Source: Salirhabdus euzebyi
Lineage (GTDB): Bacteria; Bacillota; Bacilli; Bacillales; Alkalibacillaceae
Length of the DNA stretch: 64,000 nt
Assembly: GCF_014207435.1 (NCBI RefSeq)
Contig: NZ_JACHGH010000002.1
Span: forward strand, 310,001 to 374,000
Direction of reading: 5' to 3'
The stretch's first letter is position 1; every line of letters begins with the position of its first letter. Under the pieces are notes generated by a model, which saw only the letters and a list, made by a program, of their open reading frames with translations, made no database searches and was not told the origin of the DNA. The translations under genes were made by a program, and so were the position numbers. Shown here piece by piece: positions 51,582 to 59,399 of this stretch.

Positions 51582-52152
51582 AAAAAATACAGCAAGATTA
51601 ATGAATTTAGTAGCGGATTTTATAGAGGGTTTAACAGAGAGAGAATTTCAGTCCTTGTTAAATAATCAGGCAAAATTGTGTGTGGAAGTATTGGATAATA
51701 ATCCTGACCAAGACATTTTCATTCGTTTAAAGAGCCAAGCAAATAGTTTACTAGATATTGAAGAGGCACTCAAGAAGTTTAAGAAAAACGAATTAATCAG
51801 TCTTTGTAAAATTCACGGTATAGATGTAAAAACTAGAGACACTAAAAAAGTAATTTATGAGAAGGTTGCTGCTCACTTAAAGGTTCATGACTCAGAAGGC
51901 ACTGATGTATCTAATCCTTATGAAGAAGTTAAAAAAATCCTAAATAATAGCAATGATAGAGAGGACGCTACAGAATATCTAGTCCATCATCCATTACTAA
52001 AGACGAAGAAGGATTTAATTAAACTAGCAAAATCTTATGCGATTTATGTAGACCAAAAGTATACAAAACGGGACTTACTAGACCGCATTGTTGAATCTGT
52101 TGTTGGAGCGCGTTTAAGAGGGAAGGCGATTAGGTCCGTTATCAATAAATAA
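51574..52152 (+). CDS. ParA-coupled protein with two SAP/Rho-N-like segments
   Basis: A 192-residue protein. The ATG at 51574 lies within the last codons of the ParA gene behind GGAGGTACTT, so translation is coupled. The N-terminal 60 residues are helical. Two segments resemble SAP or Rho-N DNA-binding folds: FKKNELISLCKIHGID followed by DTKKVIYEKVAAHL (about 70-105), and KTKKDLIKLAKSYAIYV followed by YTKRDLLDRIVESVVG (about 145-180). The tail is basic (RLRGKAIRSVINK). The arrangement suggests the DNA-binding partner of the ParA-like ATPase, taking the place of ParB. I know no named family. Confidence 0.75.
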   Translation: MSKKNTARLMNLVADFIEGLTEREFQSLLNNQAKLCVEVLDNNPDQDIFIRLKSQANSLLDIEEALKKFKKNELISLCKIHGIDVKTRDTKKVIYEKVAAHLKVHDSEGTDVSNPYEEVKKILNNSNDREDATEYLVHHPLLKTKKDLIKLAKSYAIYVDQKYTKRDLLDRIVESVVGARLRGKAIRSVINK

Positions 52153-52189
52153 GCACGTGTTGGGTATGATGCCCAACACGTGCTTTTGT
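52151..52189. terminator. Strong bidirectional terminator
   Basis: GCACGTGTTGGG pairs perfectly with CCCAACACGTGC around a seven-base loop, followed by TTTTG. It separates the ParA module from the convergent SDR gene. Confidence 0.92.
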
Positions 52190-52213
52190 ATATATAGACG
52201 CTACAGACGCTAT

Positions 52214-52996
52214 TTAATATTTATAAGACTGTCCACCATCAATCGGCACAACTGCAGCATTAATAAAGTCTGCTTGATCAGATAATAGAAATGCTACTAG
52301 ATAGCCGATTTCCTCTGGTTTACCAAAGCGTTTCATTGGGTTCACGCTAACAAATTCTTTTCCGACTTCTTCCCAATTTTCGCCACCAATTTGTCTGAGA
52401 GAGCCTTCTACCATTGGTGTCATAATAGCACCTGGGGCAATGGCTTTAATACTAACACCATATTGTCCGTATTCAACACCTGAGTTACGAGTCAATCCTA
52501 CTACACCATGCTTACTTGCAGCATAACCAGATTGGTTACCAACACCACGGATACCACCTACGGATGCTGTGTTTACAATGGAGCCGGAACCTTGTTCTTT
52601 CATTACTTTTAGAACATATTTCATTCCGTAGAAAACACCGTTTAAGTTTATGTTTACAACACGGTTGAATTCGTCAATTCCGTAGTTTTCTGTTTCGTTT
52701 TGTTTTCCTTCAACACCTGCATTGTTAAAGAATCCATCGATTTTTCCAAATTTTTCAACTGTAAACTGAACAAATTTTTCTACTTCTTTTTCTTCTGCAA
52801 CGTTTGCTTCTACTAATTCTACTGCTGCCTCTGGAGCAACGGCTAGAACTTCTTGTTTACTTTCTTCTAATCCGTCTTTGTTCAGGTCCACTAGTACTAG
52901 TTTTGCTCCTTCTTTTGCTACTTGTAAAGCAGCTGCTCTTCCTAGTCCAGAACCTCCACCTGTTATTAAAACTACTTTGTTTTCAAAACGTGTCAT
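52214..52996 (-). CDS. Short-chain dehydrogenase/reductase (SDR)
   Basis: A 260-residue classical SDR. The cofactor motif is LITGGGSGLGRAAALQ (about residues 9-24), NNAGVEG marks the central strand, the catalytic Ser is in NTASVGG, and the Tyr-x3-Lys is SGYAASKHG (about 156-160). The C-terminal AIAPGAIMTPMVEG is also typical. An acidic residue after the second strand (LVLVDLNKDG) suggests NAD preference. The substrate is unknown. The ATG has AAGGAGAGAATAAT in front. It is divergent from a TetR regulator that probably controls it. Confidence 0.92.
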   Translation of the reverse strand: MTRFENKVVLITGGGSGLGRAAALQVAKEGAKLVLVDLNKDGLEESKQEVLAVAPEAAVELVEANVAEEKEVEKFVQFTVEKFGKIDGFFNNAGVEGKQNETENYGIDEFNRVVNINLNGVFYGMKYVLKVMKEQGSGSIVNTASVGGIRGVGNQSGYAASKHGVVGLTRNSGVEYGQYGVSIKAIAPGAIMTPMVEGSLRQIGGENWEEVGKEFVSVNPMKRFGKPEEIGYLVAFLLSDQADFINAAVVPIDGGQSYKY

Positions 52997-53108
52997 ATTA
53001 TTCTCTCCTTCTTTGCTGTATGTGATAAGATATTTTTAAACGTTAATTTAATTGTAAAAGATATAAACGAGGGCTCTCAATCAGTAATAATAGTGATTTT
53101 GTTGAGTG

Positions 53109-53137
53109 AATCGACACTTTTGCATAATGTGTTGATT
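53109..53137. promoter_or_regulatory. Candidate TetR operator
   Basis: AATCGACAC and GTGTTGATT form an inverted repeat with one mismatch and an 11-base spacer, between the divergent SDR and TetR genes. The assignment rests on position. Confidence 0.4.
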
Positions 53138-53162
53138 TTTTAGTGTCAGGAGGAAGTTTAGG

Positions 53163-53765
53163 ATGAAAACAGATACAGGATCTACTTCTAAACAAAATAT
53201 AAGAACAAAAGCTCACTTAAAAAGTGCATTTATTTCTTTAGTTAACGAAAAGGGATATAGTCATGTAACTGTTAAAGATATTGTAGATAGGGCAATGTAT
53301 AACAGAACTACTTTTTACCTACATTATTTGGATAAACTAGACTTAACAGAAGATCTTCAAGAAGAAATGTTTGAAGCCATTAAACGTACTAGTATGGATC
53401 GTTACAAAAGGGGAGAGAACATTTCTATCACCAAAATGGGTCCTGAATCGTTTGAGTTAATCTATTTCATTCATAAAAATAAGGACTACTTTAACTTATT
53501 TTTAAAGAAGGATACGATTCCAGGACTACACCAAGATTTACCTCGTGCTATTTACGAAATACTAGAAGAATCCTTTGTTTTTGCAGCTAAAAATTCAAAC
53601 ATGATTAATAATTCAGCACATAAACTTTACATGGCTCACGGTACTGCGGGTCTTATATTAGAATGGATAAAAGGTGGATATGAGACTTCCCCGAGTGAAT
53701 TATCGCTACAGCTAATTAAGATCCTTGATACTTTTGCGGATGGATTTACGATAGTGACTAAATAG
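53163..53765 (+). CDS. TetR/AcrR family transcriptional regulator
   Basis: A 200-residue regulator. The HTH occupies about residues 13-60: KAHLKSAFISLVNEKGYSHVTVKDIVDRA, then NRTTFYLHYLDKLDL, the hallmark of the group that carries a TetR_C_7-type C-terminal domain in Bacilli. The rest is helical. It is divergent from the SDR gene, with an inverted repeat between them, so autoregulation and control of the SDR are likely. The start ATG has CAGGAGGAAGTTTAGG upstream. Confidence 0.9.
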   Translation: MKTDTGSTSKQNIRTKAHLKSAFISLVNEKGYSHVTVKDIVDRAMYNRTTFYLHYLDKLDLTEDLQEEMFEAIKRTSMDRYKRGENISITKMGPESFELIYFIHKNKDYFNLFLKKDTIPGLHQDLPRAIYEILEESFVFAAKNSNMINNSAHKLYMAHGTAGLILEWIKGGYETSPSELSLQLIKILDTFADGFTIVTK

Positions 53766-54021
53766 ATTACATTTTGTGTGTAGCATTTTCGCCGAAATGT
53801 GTGGATTATATTAGTATTCATTGGTTCCTAATTATTTAGTATTGCTTTTTTCTTTGAATTTTTTATTTGTTACTATGAAGATTATCATTTACTTTAGTTT
53901 GATAAATAGTGCTTAAGCATGGTATAAGTGTAAATGAAGCAGAGCTTTCTTTGCTTTTTATTTTTGGGGTAAAATCAGCTTACTTACTGATACCTCGATA
54001 GTGAAAGGATTTGAATAAAAG

Positions 54022-54978
54022 ATGACGGATAATTTTTGGCGTGATTTACCACGACCGTTTTTTATACTAGCACCAATGGAAGATGTGACGGATGTTGTTT
54101 TTCGTCATGTTGTAAGTGCTGCAGCTAGACCTGATGTGTTTTTTACAGAGTTTACGAACTCTGATAGTTATTGCCACCCAGAAGGACACCATAGTGTTCG
54201 TGGCCGTTTGACTTTTACAGAAGATGAACAACCAATAGTGGCTCATATATGGGGGGATAAACCCGATTTTTTTCGACAAATGAGTATTGGAATGGCGAAA
54301 GAAGGTTTTCGTGGTGTCGATATCAATATGGGTTGTCCTGTAGCTAATGTAACATCGAATGGTAAGGGGTCTGGCCTTATTTGTCGTCCAGAACTTGCAG
54401 CCGAGCTTATACAAGCAGCGAAAGCAGGAGGATTGCCTGTTAGTGTGAAAACAAGGCTTGGTTATAATGAAGTAGATGAATGGCGGGACTGGCTTACACA
54501 CATATTGCAACAAGACATCGCTAACCTTTCTATTCATTTGCGTACGAAAAAGGAAATGAGTGATGTGGATGCTCATTGGGAACTGATTCCGGAAATTAAA
54601 AAGCTTCGCGATGATGTAGCACCAGATACACTCTTGACCATTAATGGAGATATTCCAGATCGTCAAACTGGCATGGAGCTCGTTCGTCAACACGGAGTTG
54701 ATGGGGTGATGATTGCACGTGGTATATTTAAAAATCCATTTGCCTTTGAAAAGGAGCCGAAAGACCATAGTAGTGGGGAATTGCTTGATCTTTTAAGGTT
54801 ACACCTTGATCTCTATGATCAATATTCAAAGGAATATGAAACCCGTTCATTCAAATCTCTTCAACGATTTTTTAAGATATATGTACGTGGATTCCGAGGA
54901 GCGGGTGAATTAAGAAATCAATTGATAAACACAGAGTCAACCGATGAAGTGCGTACATTACTTGATAACTTTGAGTAA
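54022..54978 (+). CDS. tRNA-dihydrouridine synthase
   Basis: A 318-residue FMN-dependent Dus enzyme. The FMN-binding opening is [15 protein letters not shown] (15-29), the active-site cysteine is Cys105 in [20 protein letters not shown], and [10 protein letters not shown] and GDIPDRQTG and [13 protein letters not shown] continue the barrel. The C-terminal helical domain (about 245-318) is the tRNA-binding part. It reduces specific uridines in tRNA D-loops. The ORF starts at ATG after GAAAGGATTTGAATAAA. Which of the Dus paralogues this is cannot be told from the window. Confidence 0.93.
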   Translation: MTDNFWRDLPRPFFILAPMEDVTDVVFRHVVSAAARPDVFFTEFTNSDSYCHPEGHHSVRGRLTFTEDEQPIVAHIWGDKPDFFRQMSIGMAKEGFRGVDINMGCPVANVTSNGKGSGLICRPELAAELIQAAKAGGLPVSVKTRLGYNEVDEWRDWLTHILQQDIANLSIHLRTKKEMSDVDAHWELIPEIKKLRDDVAPDTLLTINGDIPDRQTGMELVRQHGVDGVMIARGIFKNPFAFEKEPKDHSSGELLDLLRLHLDLYDQYSKEYETRSFKSLQRFFKIYVRGFRGAGELRNQLINTESTDEVRTLLDNFE

Positions 54979-55104
54979 AAGAATGTTGATGTATAAAAAA
55001 AAATCAGCCGACGGGTGTGTTGACACAATCTATCCATGTAGTAATGGTTGGGGACTGACAATTAGTATCTTTATATGAAAAGAGTTAAATTTTAAATATT
55101 AACG

Positions 55105-55152
55105 CACTTACAGATGTTGATATATCAATATTTGTAAGTGTTTTTATTTTTT
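55105..55152 (+). terminator. Long near-perfect palindrome with T-rich tail
   Basis: An 18-base arm beginning CACTTACA pairs with its complement ending TGTAAGTG with only two G-U wobbles and no true loop (centre at ATAT), followed by TTTTTATTTTTT. It probably ends the dus transcript, 126 bases past its stop. Confidence 0.8.
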
Positions 55153-55159
55153 AAGAAAA

Positions 55160-55246
55160 ATGCCGAAACAAGGTAGGATCATGAAAAGGAAAATTAAGCA
55201 TGAATTCGAGAAAAGTGAGTTAGAGGTAATAAAGACAATAAAATAA
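55160..55246 (+). pseudogene. Short frame sharing a 21-base identity with the lipoprotein gene at 56141
   Basis: A 28-codon frame from ATG to TAA, basic at first and ending EKSELEVIKTIK. The bases at 55211-55231 are identical to 56912-56932 inside the lipoprotein gene, where they encode KSELEVI in the same frame. A relic of a partly duplicated gene is the simplest reading. The rest of this 340-base gap holds the palindrome and nothing else recognised. Confidence 0.35.
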
Positions 55247-55318
55247 AGAGTTATAAAGAAGCATATTTTATGAAATTACTAGTATATATTTACAAATTAT
55301 ATACTAGGAGGTCAGAAG

Positions 55319-55831
55319 TTGCTAAAACCAGGTCATCGCTATTGGAGAAGTAATGAGAAAGTGCAGGTCGTATTTGATAATGATAAAAATCCTACTTATA
55401 GGTATGTATTAGAATGCGTTTGGAATAAGCAAAAGCGAAAGGTTGCATTTATTATGTTAAACCCGAGTGTTGCCGATTATAAGATTTGTGATCCAACACT
55501 TAATCGCTGTGTCAATTTTGCAAAGGCCTGGGGTTATGGGAGCATGAAAATTGTAAATCTTTTTGCCTATATCACTCCAAATCCCGCACAATTACTAGAA
55601 GTTGCTGAACCAGTTGGGAAGGAAAATGATAGATTCATTGAAGAAGTGATTTCGACCTCAGATGAAATAGTATATGCATGGGGAACAAAGAACTTTGATT
55701 TATTAGGAAGAGGTACTTACATACAAAACCTCTTGAAGGAAAATAACCCAAAATGCATTTTAAAGTCTAGGGATGGTTACCCAAGACACCCTCTTTACTT
55801 GCAGAAGGATTTGAGGTTAATTAATTATTAA
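55319..55831 (+). CDS. DUF1643 family protein
   Basis: A 170-residue soluble protein starting at TTG behind AGGAGGTCAGAAG. It matches DUF1643: RYVLECVWN, then VAFIMLNPSVADYKICDPTLNRCVNFAKAWGYGSMKIVNLFAY, then IVYAWGT and the C-terminal DGYPRHPLYL. The family is scattered in bacteria and phages, often among defence or mobile genes, and its function is unknown. It is monocistronic with its own terminator. Confidence 0.9.
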   Translation: MLKPGHRYWRSNEKVQVVFDNDKNPTYRYVLECVWNKQKRKVAFIMLNPSVADYKICDPTLNRCVNFAKAWGYGSMKIVNLFAYITPNPAQLLEVAEPVGKENDRFIEEVISTSDEIVYAWGTKNFDLLGRGTYIQNLLKENNPKCILKSRDGYPRHPLYLQKDLRLINY

Positions 55832-55887
55832 TTGTTATTTAATAGTCTTACTTTGGTAAAAAAGGTAAATATAAGTTAAGGATATTT

Positions 55888-55938
55888 AAGATACTCTTTT
55901 CTAAAAAGGTTATAGAAGAGAGTATCTTTTTATTTTTA
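55888..55938 (+). terminator. Rho-independent terminator
   Basis: AAGATACTCT pairs with AGAGTATCTT, extended by TTTCTA/TATAGAA, followed by TTTATTTTTATT. It ends the DUF1643 gene. The following 200 bases to the lipoprotein gene contain no recognised element. Confidence 0.85.
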
Positions 55939-56140
55939 TTCGATAATGCAAAGGTAAATAAATCAAAATATTTTGAAAAAAATGAAGCATTTTACACACC
56001 CACTTACTATTTTAAAGTAAAATAAAAAATGTAATCTTTTCATGAGGGGGGCTATTAAAGAAACGATAATCGTTATGGATAAAGGATTCCATTGATGTCG
56101 TAAGGGAAAATAAATAAATATTATTCGAGGTGAAAGCTAT

Positions 56141-57298
56141 ATGAAAAAAGTTAATTGGTTCATTGCTATTTTTATGTTTCTACTCATTTTAACTGCTTGT
56201 TCAAGCAAGGACGAAACATCTACTCAGGAAATAACAAATAATGATCAAACGGAAACAGAGGATGAGGAATTGGAAGATCCAGCAGATAATGGGAGTGAGG
56301 ATGATAGTACAGAAGAGGAATCATCTTTACCGGAAGAGTTACGCGTTTCAACTGACCCATACTATTTTTATCCAGAAGAGGGCTATACTGTATCTTTTGA
56401 TTACAATATTGTAGATAATGAAGGAAAAGTAATTGATGCATACCATAATTGTTATTGCCAAGCGGTAGATGGCTATTATCAAAGTCAAGCTGGTTTTGGT
56501 GACATTGAAGATATGAACATGTTTGTGACTATTTATCGAGAAGATGAGAATGGCTTATATAGATTTATACCTGAGGATAACAATATAATTAAGAATTGGA
56601 TACCTGAAGCAAAAAACAATGGTTCCTTTGTTCCGGTGATTAAATATCCCATAACGGTGGGGGAGACATTTTCTGATCAAGATAAATTTGGTGATTATGA
56701 AATGGAAGTTCTATCTACTTCAGAGACGGTAGAAACAGCTTTAGGTACTTTTCAAAATGCCATAAAGATAAAAGAAACTATTCCGAGTACAACAACTACT
56801 TACTATTATGTAAAAGGAATTGGTGTAGTAAAAATAGATGCCTTTAGAGAAGTTGATAATGAAAATGGGTTTGAAATGAAGGCCGTAAGCTATGTATTAA
56901 CAAATATTAACAAAAGTGAGTTAGAGGTAATAGAAGAAGTAGAAACTGTGGGTCCAATAACATCAGAAATGCGTCAAGATTCTATCAAGGTTTATGAAAC
57001 ATTGTTCGAAGCTTTTACGGATATGAGACCTTTATCCCAAGAGGAACAACAATTACTTACTAAATATGAAGAAAAATATGATGAAAAAATTTCGATGAGG
57101 GTTGGAATAGTTGGTGAAGAAGATAAATCAGATGTTCATATGTATACTGCAGTCTCCAATATGGAAAAAGCATATAATAGAGCAACAGATTCTGGTAACT
57201 TTGAATCTGAAGTAGAGAAGTTTAACCGAGAAAGCAAAGAAGCATCTGAATATTTGGATATAAATTTTATAGAAGTAGTTGTGACAAACAAAGACTAA
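56141..57298 (+). CDS. Large lipoprotein of unknown function
   Basis: A 385-residue exported lipoprotein. Lipobox LTAC gives the lipidated Cys20, followed by an acidic disordered linker (about 21-68, Glu/Asp/Thr-rich). The globular part has strand-rich sequence (DPYYFYPEEGYTVSFDYNIV; YRFIPEDNNIIKNWIP; FGDYEMEVLSTSETVETALGTF; TTYYYVKGIGVVKIDA), resembling uncharacterised Bacillaceae lipoproteins with a two-sheet fold. The end (from about 280) is helical. The ATG follows CGAGGTGAAAGCTAT. A 21-base stretch also occurs at 55211-55231. Confidence 0.75.
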   Translation: MKKVNWFIAIFMFLLILTACSSKDETSTQEITNNDQTETEDEELEDPADNGSEDDSTEEESSLPEELRVSTDPYYFYPEEGYTVSFDYNIVDNEGKVIDAYHNCYCQAVDGYYQSQAGFGDIEDMNMFVTIYREDENGLYRFIPEDNNIIKNWIPEAKNNGSFVPVIKYPITVGETFSDQDKFGDYEMEVLSTSETVETALGTFQNAIKIKETIPSTTTTYYYVKGIGVVKIDAFREVDNENGFEMKAVSYVLTNINKSELEVIEEVETVGPITSEMRQDSIKVYETLFEAFTDMRPLSQEEQQLLTKYEEKYDEKISMRVGIVGEEDKSDVHMYTAVSNMEKAYNRATDSGNFESEVEKFNRESKEASEYLDINFIEVVVTNKD

Positions 57299-57473
57299 AT
57301 GAGGATCTAGATTAGTATAAACAATAGAAAGTGATTTCCTAGGCAATGAGGGGAATCACCTTACCATTCTTGCACTATTTCTAGTCAAAGTTTCTAATGA
57401 AAGTTAAATTAAGAAGGAATCGCAGATAGCAGCGTAAAATTTTGATAAAAGACAACTTAGGGAGGGCAATAGG

Positions 57474-57794
57474 GTGAGAAAACTGATTATGCTAATGGTA
57501 CTGCTAGTATTACTTGTTGGATGTGGCATCTCTAAGGGAGATATGTATGTTCTGACAGATATGATGATTGGTGCTGATACACCGGAAGACTTTATTGCTG
57601 CATTAGAAGATGCACAACAAGACGGTACACTGGAAACTGGTGGACCAATTCATACTATTTTTGATGAAGATATTGTAAAAATAATAGATACAAAGGACGA
57701 ATGGGTTTTAATTGAAATCATTGAAGGATATGACGAAGGGGAACAATGGTGGGTCTCTAAGGGTGATTTGGAGCAATACGCAGAGAAGCAATAA
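57474..57794 (+). CDS. Small lipoprotein of unknown function
   Basis: A 106-residue lipoprotein starting at GTG behind AGGGAGGGCAATAGG. Lipobox LVGC gives Cys17. The mature part is acidic and short, with IHTIFDEDIVKIIDTKDEWVLIEIIEGYDEGEQWWVSKGDL, which has the look of an SH3-like five-strand fold (bacterial SH3 or similar), but the match is not strong. It would sit outside the membrane. A terminator follows. Confidence 0.72.
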   Translation: MRKLIMLMVLLVLLVGCGISKGDMYVLTDMMIGADTPEDFIAALEDAQQDGTLETGGPIHTIFDEDIVKIIDTKDEWVLIEIIEGYDEGEQWWVSKGDLEQYAEKQ

Positions 57795-57808
57795 CTTATT
57801 ACTATGGG

Positions 57809-57842
57809 TGATTTCTACGTAAAATAGAAATCATCTTTTTTC
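57809..57842 (+). terminator. Rho-independent terminator
   Basis: TGATTTCTA pairs with TAGAAATCA around a seven-base loop, followed by a T-run. Confidence 0.88.
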
Positions 57843-58071
57843 TTTTCTTACAATATACCTACTAGAAGCTTTAGTGTGTAGCCAAGAGGGGCAAGTGGAA
57901 TCCATTGATAGCCATGAAAGTAGAGAGTGTTAGAAGGTTACTTGAAGGAAGCGACTTTTCACGCTTTCATTTGGTTTGCTTATCGTTTTAAATAAACTCA
58001 TAGCAGTAGAATGTTATGTTAAAATAGTGGATAACAGTATTTTAACTCAACATTGTTAGTAGGGGGTGCAT

Positions 58072-58575
58072 ATGATGAAATGGATAATCTATCAAATACT
58101 AACACTCTCTATTATTGTTTTCTTCATGTGGATTTTAGATTACATAAATGAGAATAGAACAATTCAGCATTCATCCAGTGAATGGACGGCTGTAAATTCT
58201 ACTTTCATTACTTTTTACATTATTGCTTTCATTGTGAGTTGTTTTTATTTGCTTTTTTTATTTGAAGCCAAAAAAGATAATGGTCTCTTTGATCGCTCGT
58301 TTTGGGCTGTTATGCCAAAAATGTGTGTTATTATAGGCGTATTATCTATTATTCTCTTTTTAACTGGTGGAACTATTGGGCCCATTATGGTTTGGATAGA
58401 ACAATGGCCTTCTCTTATTTATGTATTTTTTATTTACTTTCTTTTTTTAATTTTCCTTTTTATTTTTTCTATTGAGCATAAGAAACATAGATACAAGCAA
58501 CGAAAAGAAAAAACTGTACATATTTCTTTTACATGGACAATATTATTGTTCTTTGTTCTGTTCTTTCTAATTTAA
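58072..58575 (+). CDS. Multipass membrane protein of unknown function
   Basis: A 167-residue protein from the ATG at 58072, with AGGGGGTG just upstream. Five hydrophobic segments (about 3-22, 42-64, 79-100, 109-135 and 148-167) separated by short charged loops, including a basic loop EHKKHRYKQRKEK before the last one. No family was recognised. It is followed after 120 bases by another small membrane protein gene in the same direction. Confidence 0.68.
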   Translation: MMKWIIYQILTLSIIVFFMWILDYINENRTIQHSSSEWTAVNSTFITFYIIAFIVSCFYLLFLFEAKKDNGLFDRSFWAVMPKMCVIIGVLSIILFLTGGTIGPIMVWIEQWPSLIYVFFIYFLFLIFLFIFSIEHKKHRYKQRKEKTVHISFTWTILLFFVLFFLI

Positions 58576-58696
58576 GTGAAAATGTAGTAGCTCATTGAAG
58601 TATTGCAGTTGCATAAATGTTACGTAGATTCTGAAAATATTTCATTGGCAAAATATATAGTCTTAATCCTATTTAGAATCTGAATGGAGGATTTAT

Positions 58697-59062
58697 ATGG
58701 GAGTTATCGTTTTCCTTTTAGTCTTTATCGTTCTATTCGTTATATTAGAAAAACTATTGATTAATTTATTTGGCATTGAAAAGAAGAAGCTTTCGGAATC
58801 ACCCGGAAAAACTATTAATCGTCGGGGCAGAAACATTATTTTGGTGATTTTTTTAGTGGCTCTTCCGTTTGTTAATTTCGAGGAATATAGTTTTATTAAA
58901 TGGTACTTTATTCTATTTAATGTGCTATTGTTTGGTTTTCAATCATTTATGGAATGGATATACGTAAGAGAGTCCAAGCAATATGTTACTTCACTTTTCT
59001 TTCTAATCATAATAGTTGCTTTTATCTATAACGCGGAGTTTATTGTCAAGGTGTTGAACTAG
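58697..59062 (+). CDS. DUF4181 family membrane protein
   Basis: A 121-residue protein, ATG after ATGGAGGATTTAT. The family pattern is visible: an N-terminal helix, then FGIEKKKLSESPGKTINRRGRNIILVIFLVALPF, and a third and fourth hydrophobic segment after EWIYVRESKQY. DUF4181 proteins are short membrane proteins frequent in Bacillaceae, often in tandem copies, without known function. The stretch behind it resembles the degraded remains of another small membrane gene. Confidence 0.82.
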   Translation: MGVIVFLLVFIVLFVILEKLLINLFGIEKKKLSESPGKTINRRGRNIILVIFLVALPFVNFEEYSFIKWYFILFNVLLFGFQSFMEWIYVRESKQYVTSLFFLIIIVAFIYNAEFIVKVLN

Positions 59063-59266
59063 AAATAACTTTTAGGTGGAAAAATTTTTAGATGCTATAG
59101 AAAAGATTTATTATTTATTGGAATTGTGGTTATTTCGAGTCTGAAATTTGTTTGGAATTTTTAGTGGTAGTTTTATTGGTATCGATAATTTTTGGAGTCT
59201 TTCGTTTACTTTGGAAATTAGGGTGTTCATTATATAGTATTGTTTATTGACTAATAAGTGGATGAA
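59063..59266 (+). other. Gap with possible remnant of a small membrane gene
   Basis: Frames here give short hydrophobic pieces such as LLFIGIVVISSLKFVWNF, and in another frame SGSFIGIDNFWSLSF, each broken by stops, directly after the DUF4181 gene and before a good terminator. This looks like a decayed tandem membrane gene. No other element was seen. Confidence 0.3.
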
Positions 59267-59300
59267 AACAGTAAGGATTATACTTACTGTTTTTTCTTTT
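59267..59300 (+). terminator. Rho-independent terminator
   Basis: AACAGTAAG pairs with CTTACTGTT around a seven-base loop, followed by a T-rich tail. It closes the membrane-protein unit before the germination operon. Confidence 0.9.
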
Positions 59301-59399
59301 TGTTATAAATACCTCCTATGTTGACAGAATAATACATAGTGGATAATTACATTCGTTTATTCTCTCTTTTTGGAAAATAAAGGGAGTAGGGGGATTTGA

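Noticed and set aside
54067-54768. A 233-codon frame antisense to the tRNA-dihydrouridine synthase gene
   Set aside because: It lies entirely opposite a well-conserved enzyme and has Cys/His/Phe-rich antisense composition and no ribosome site.
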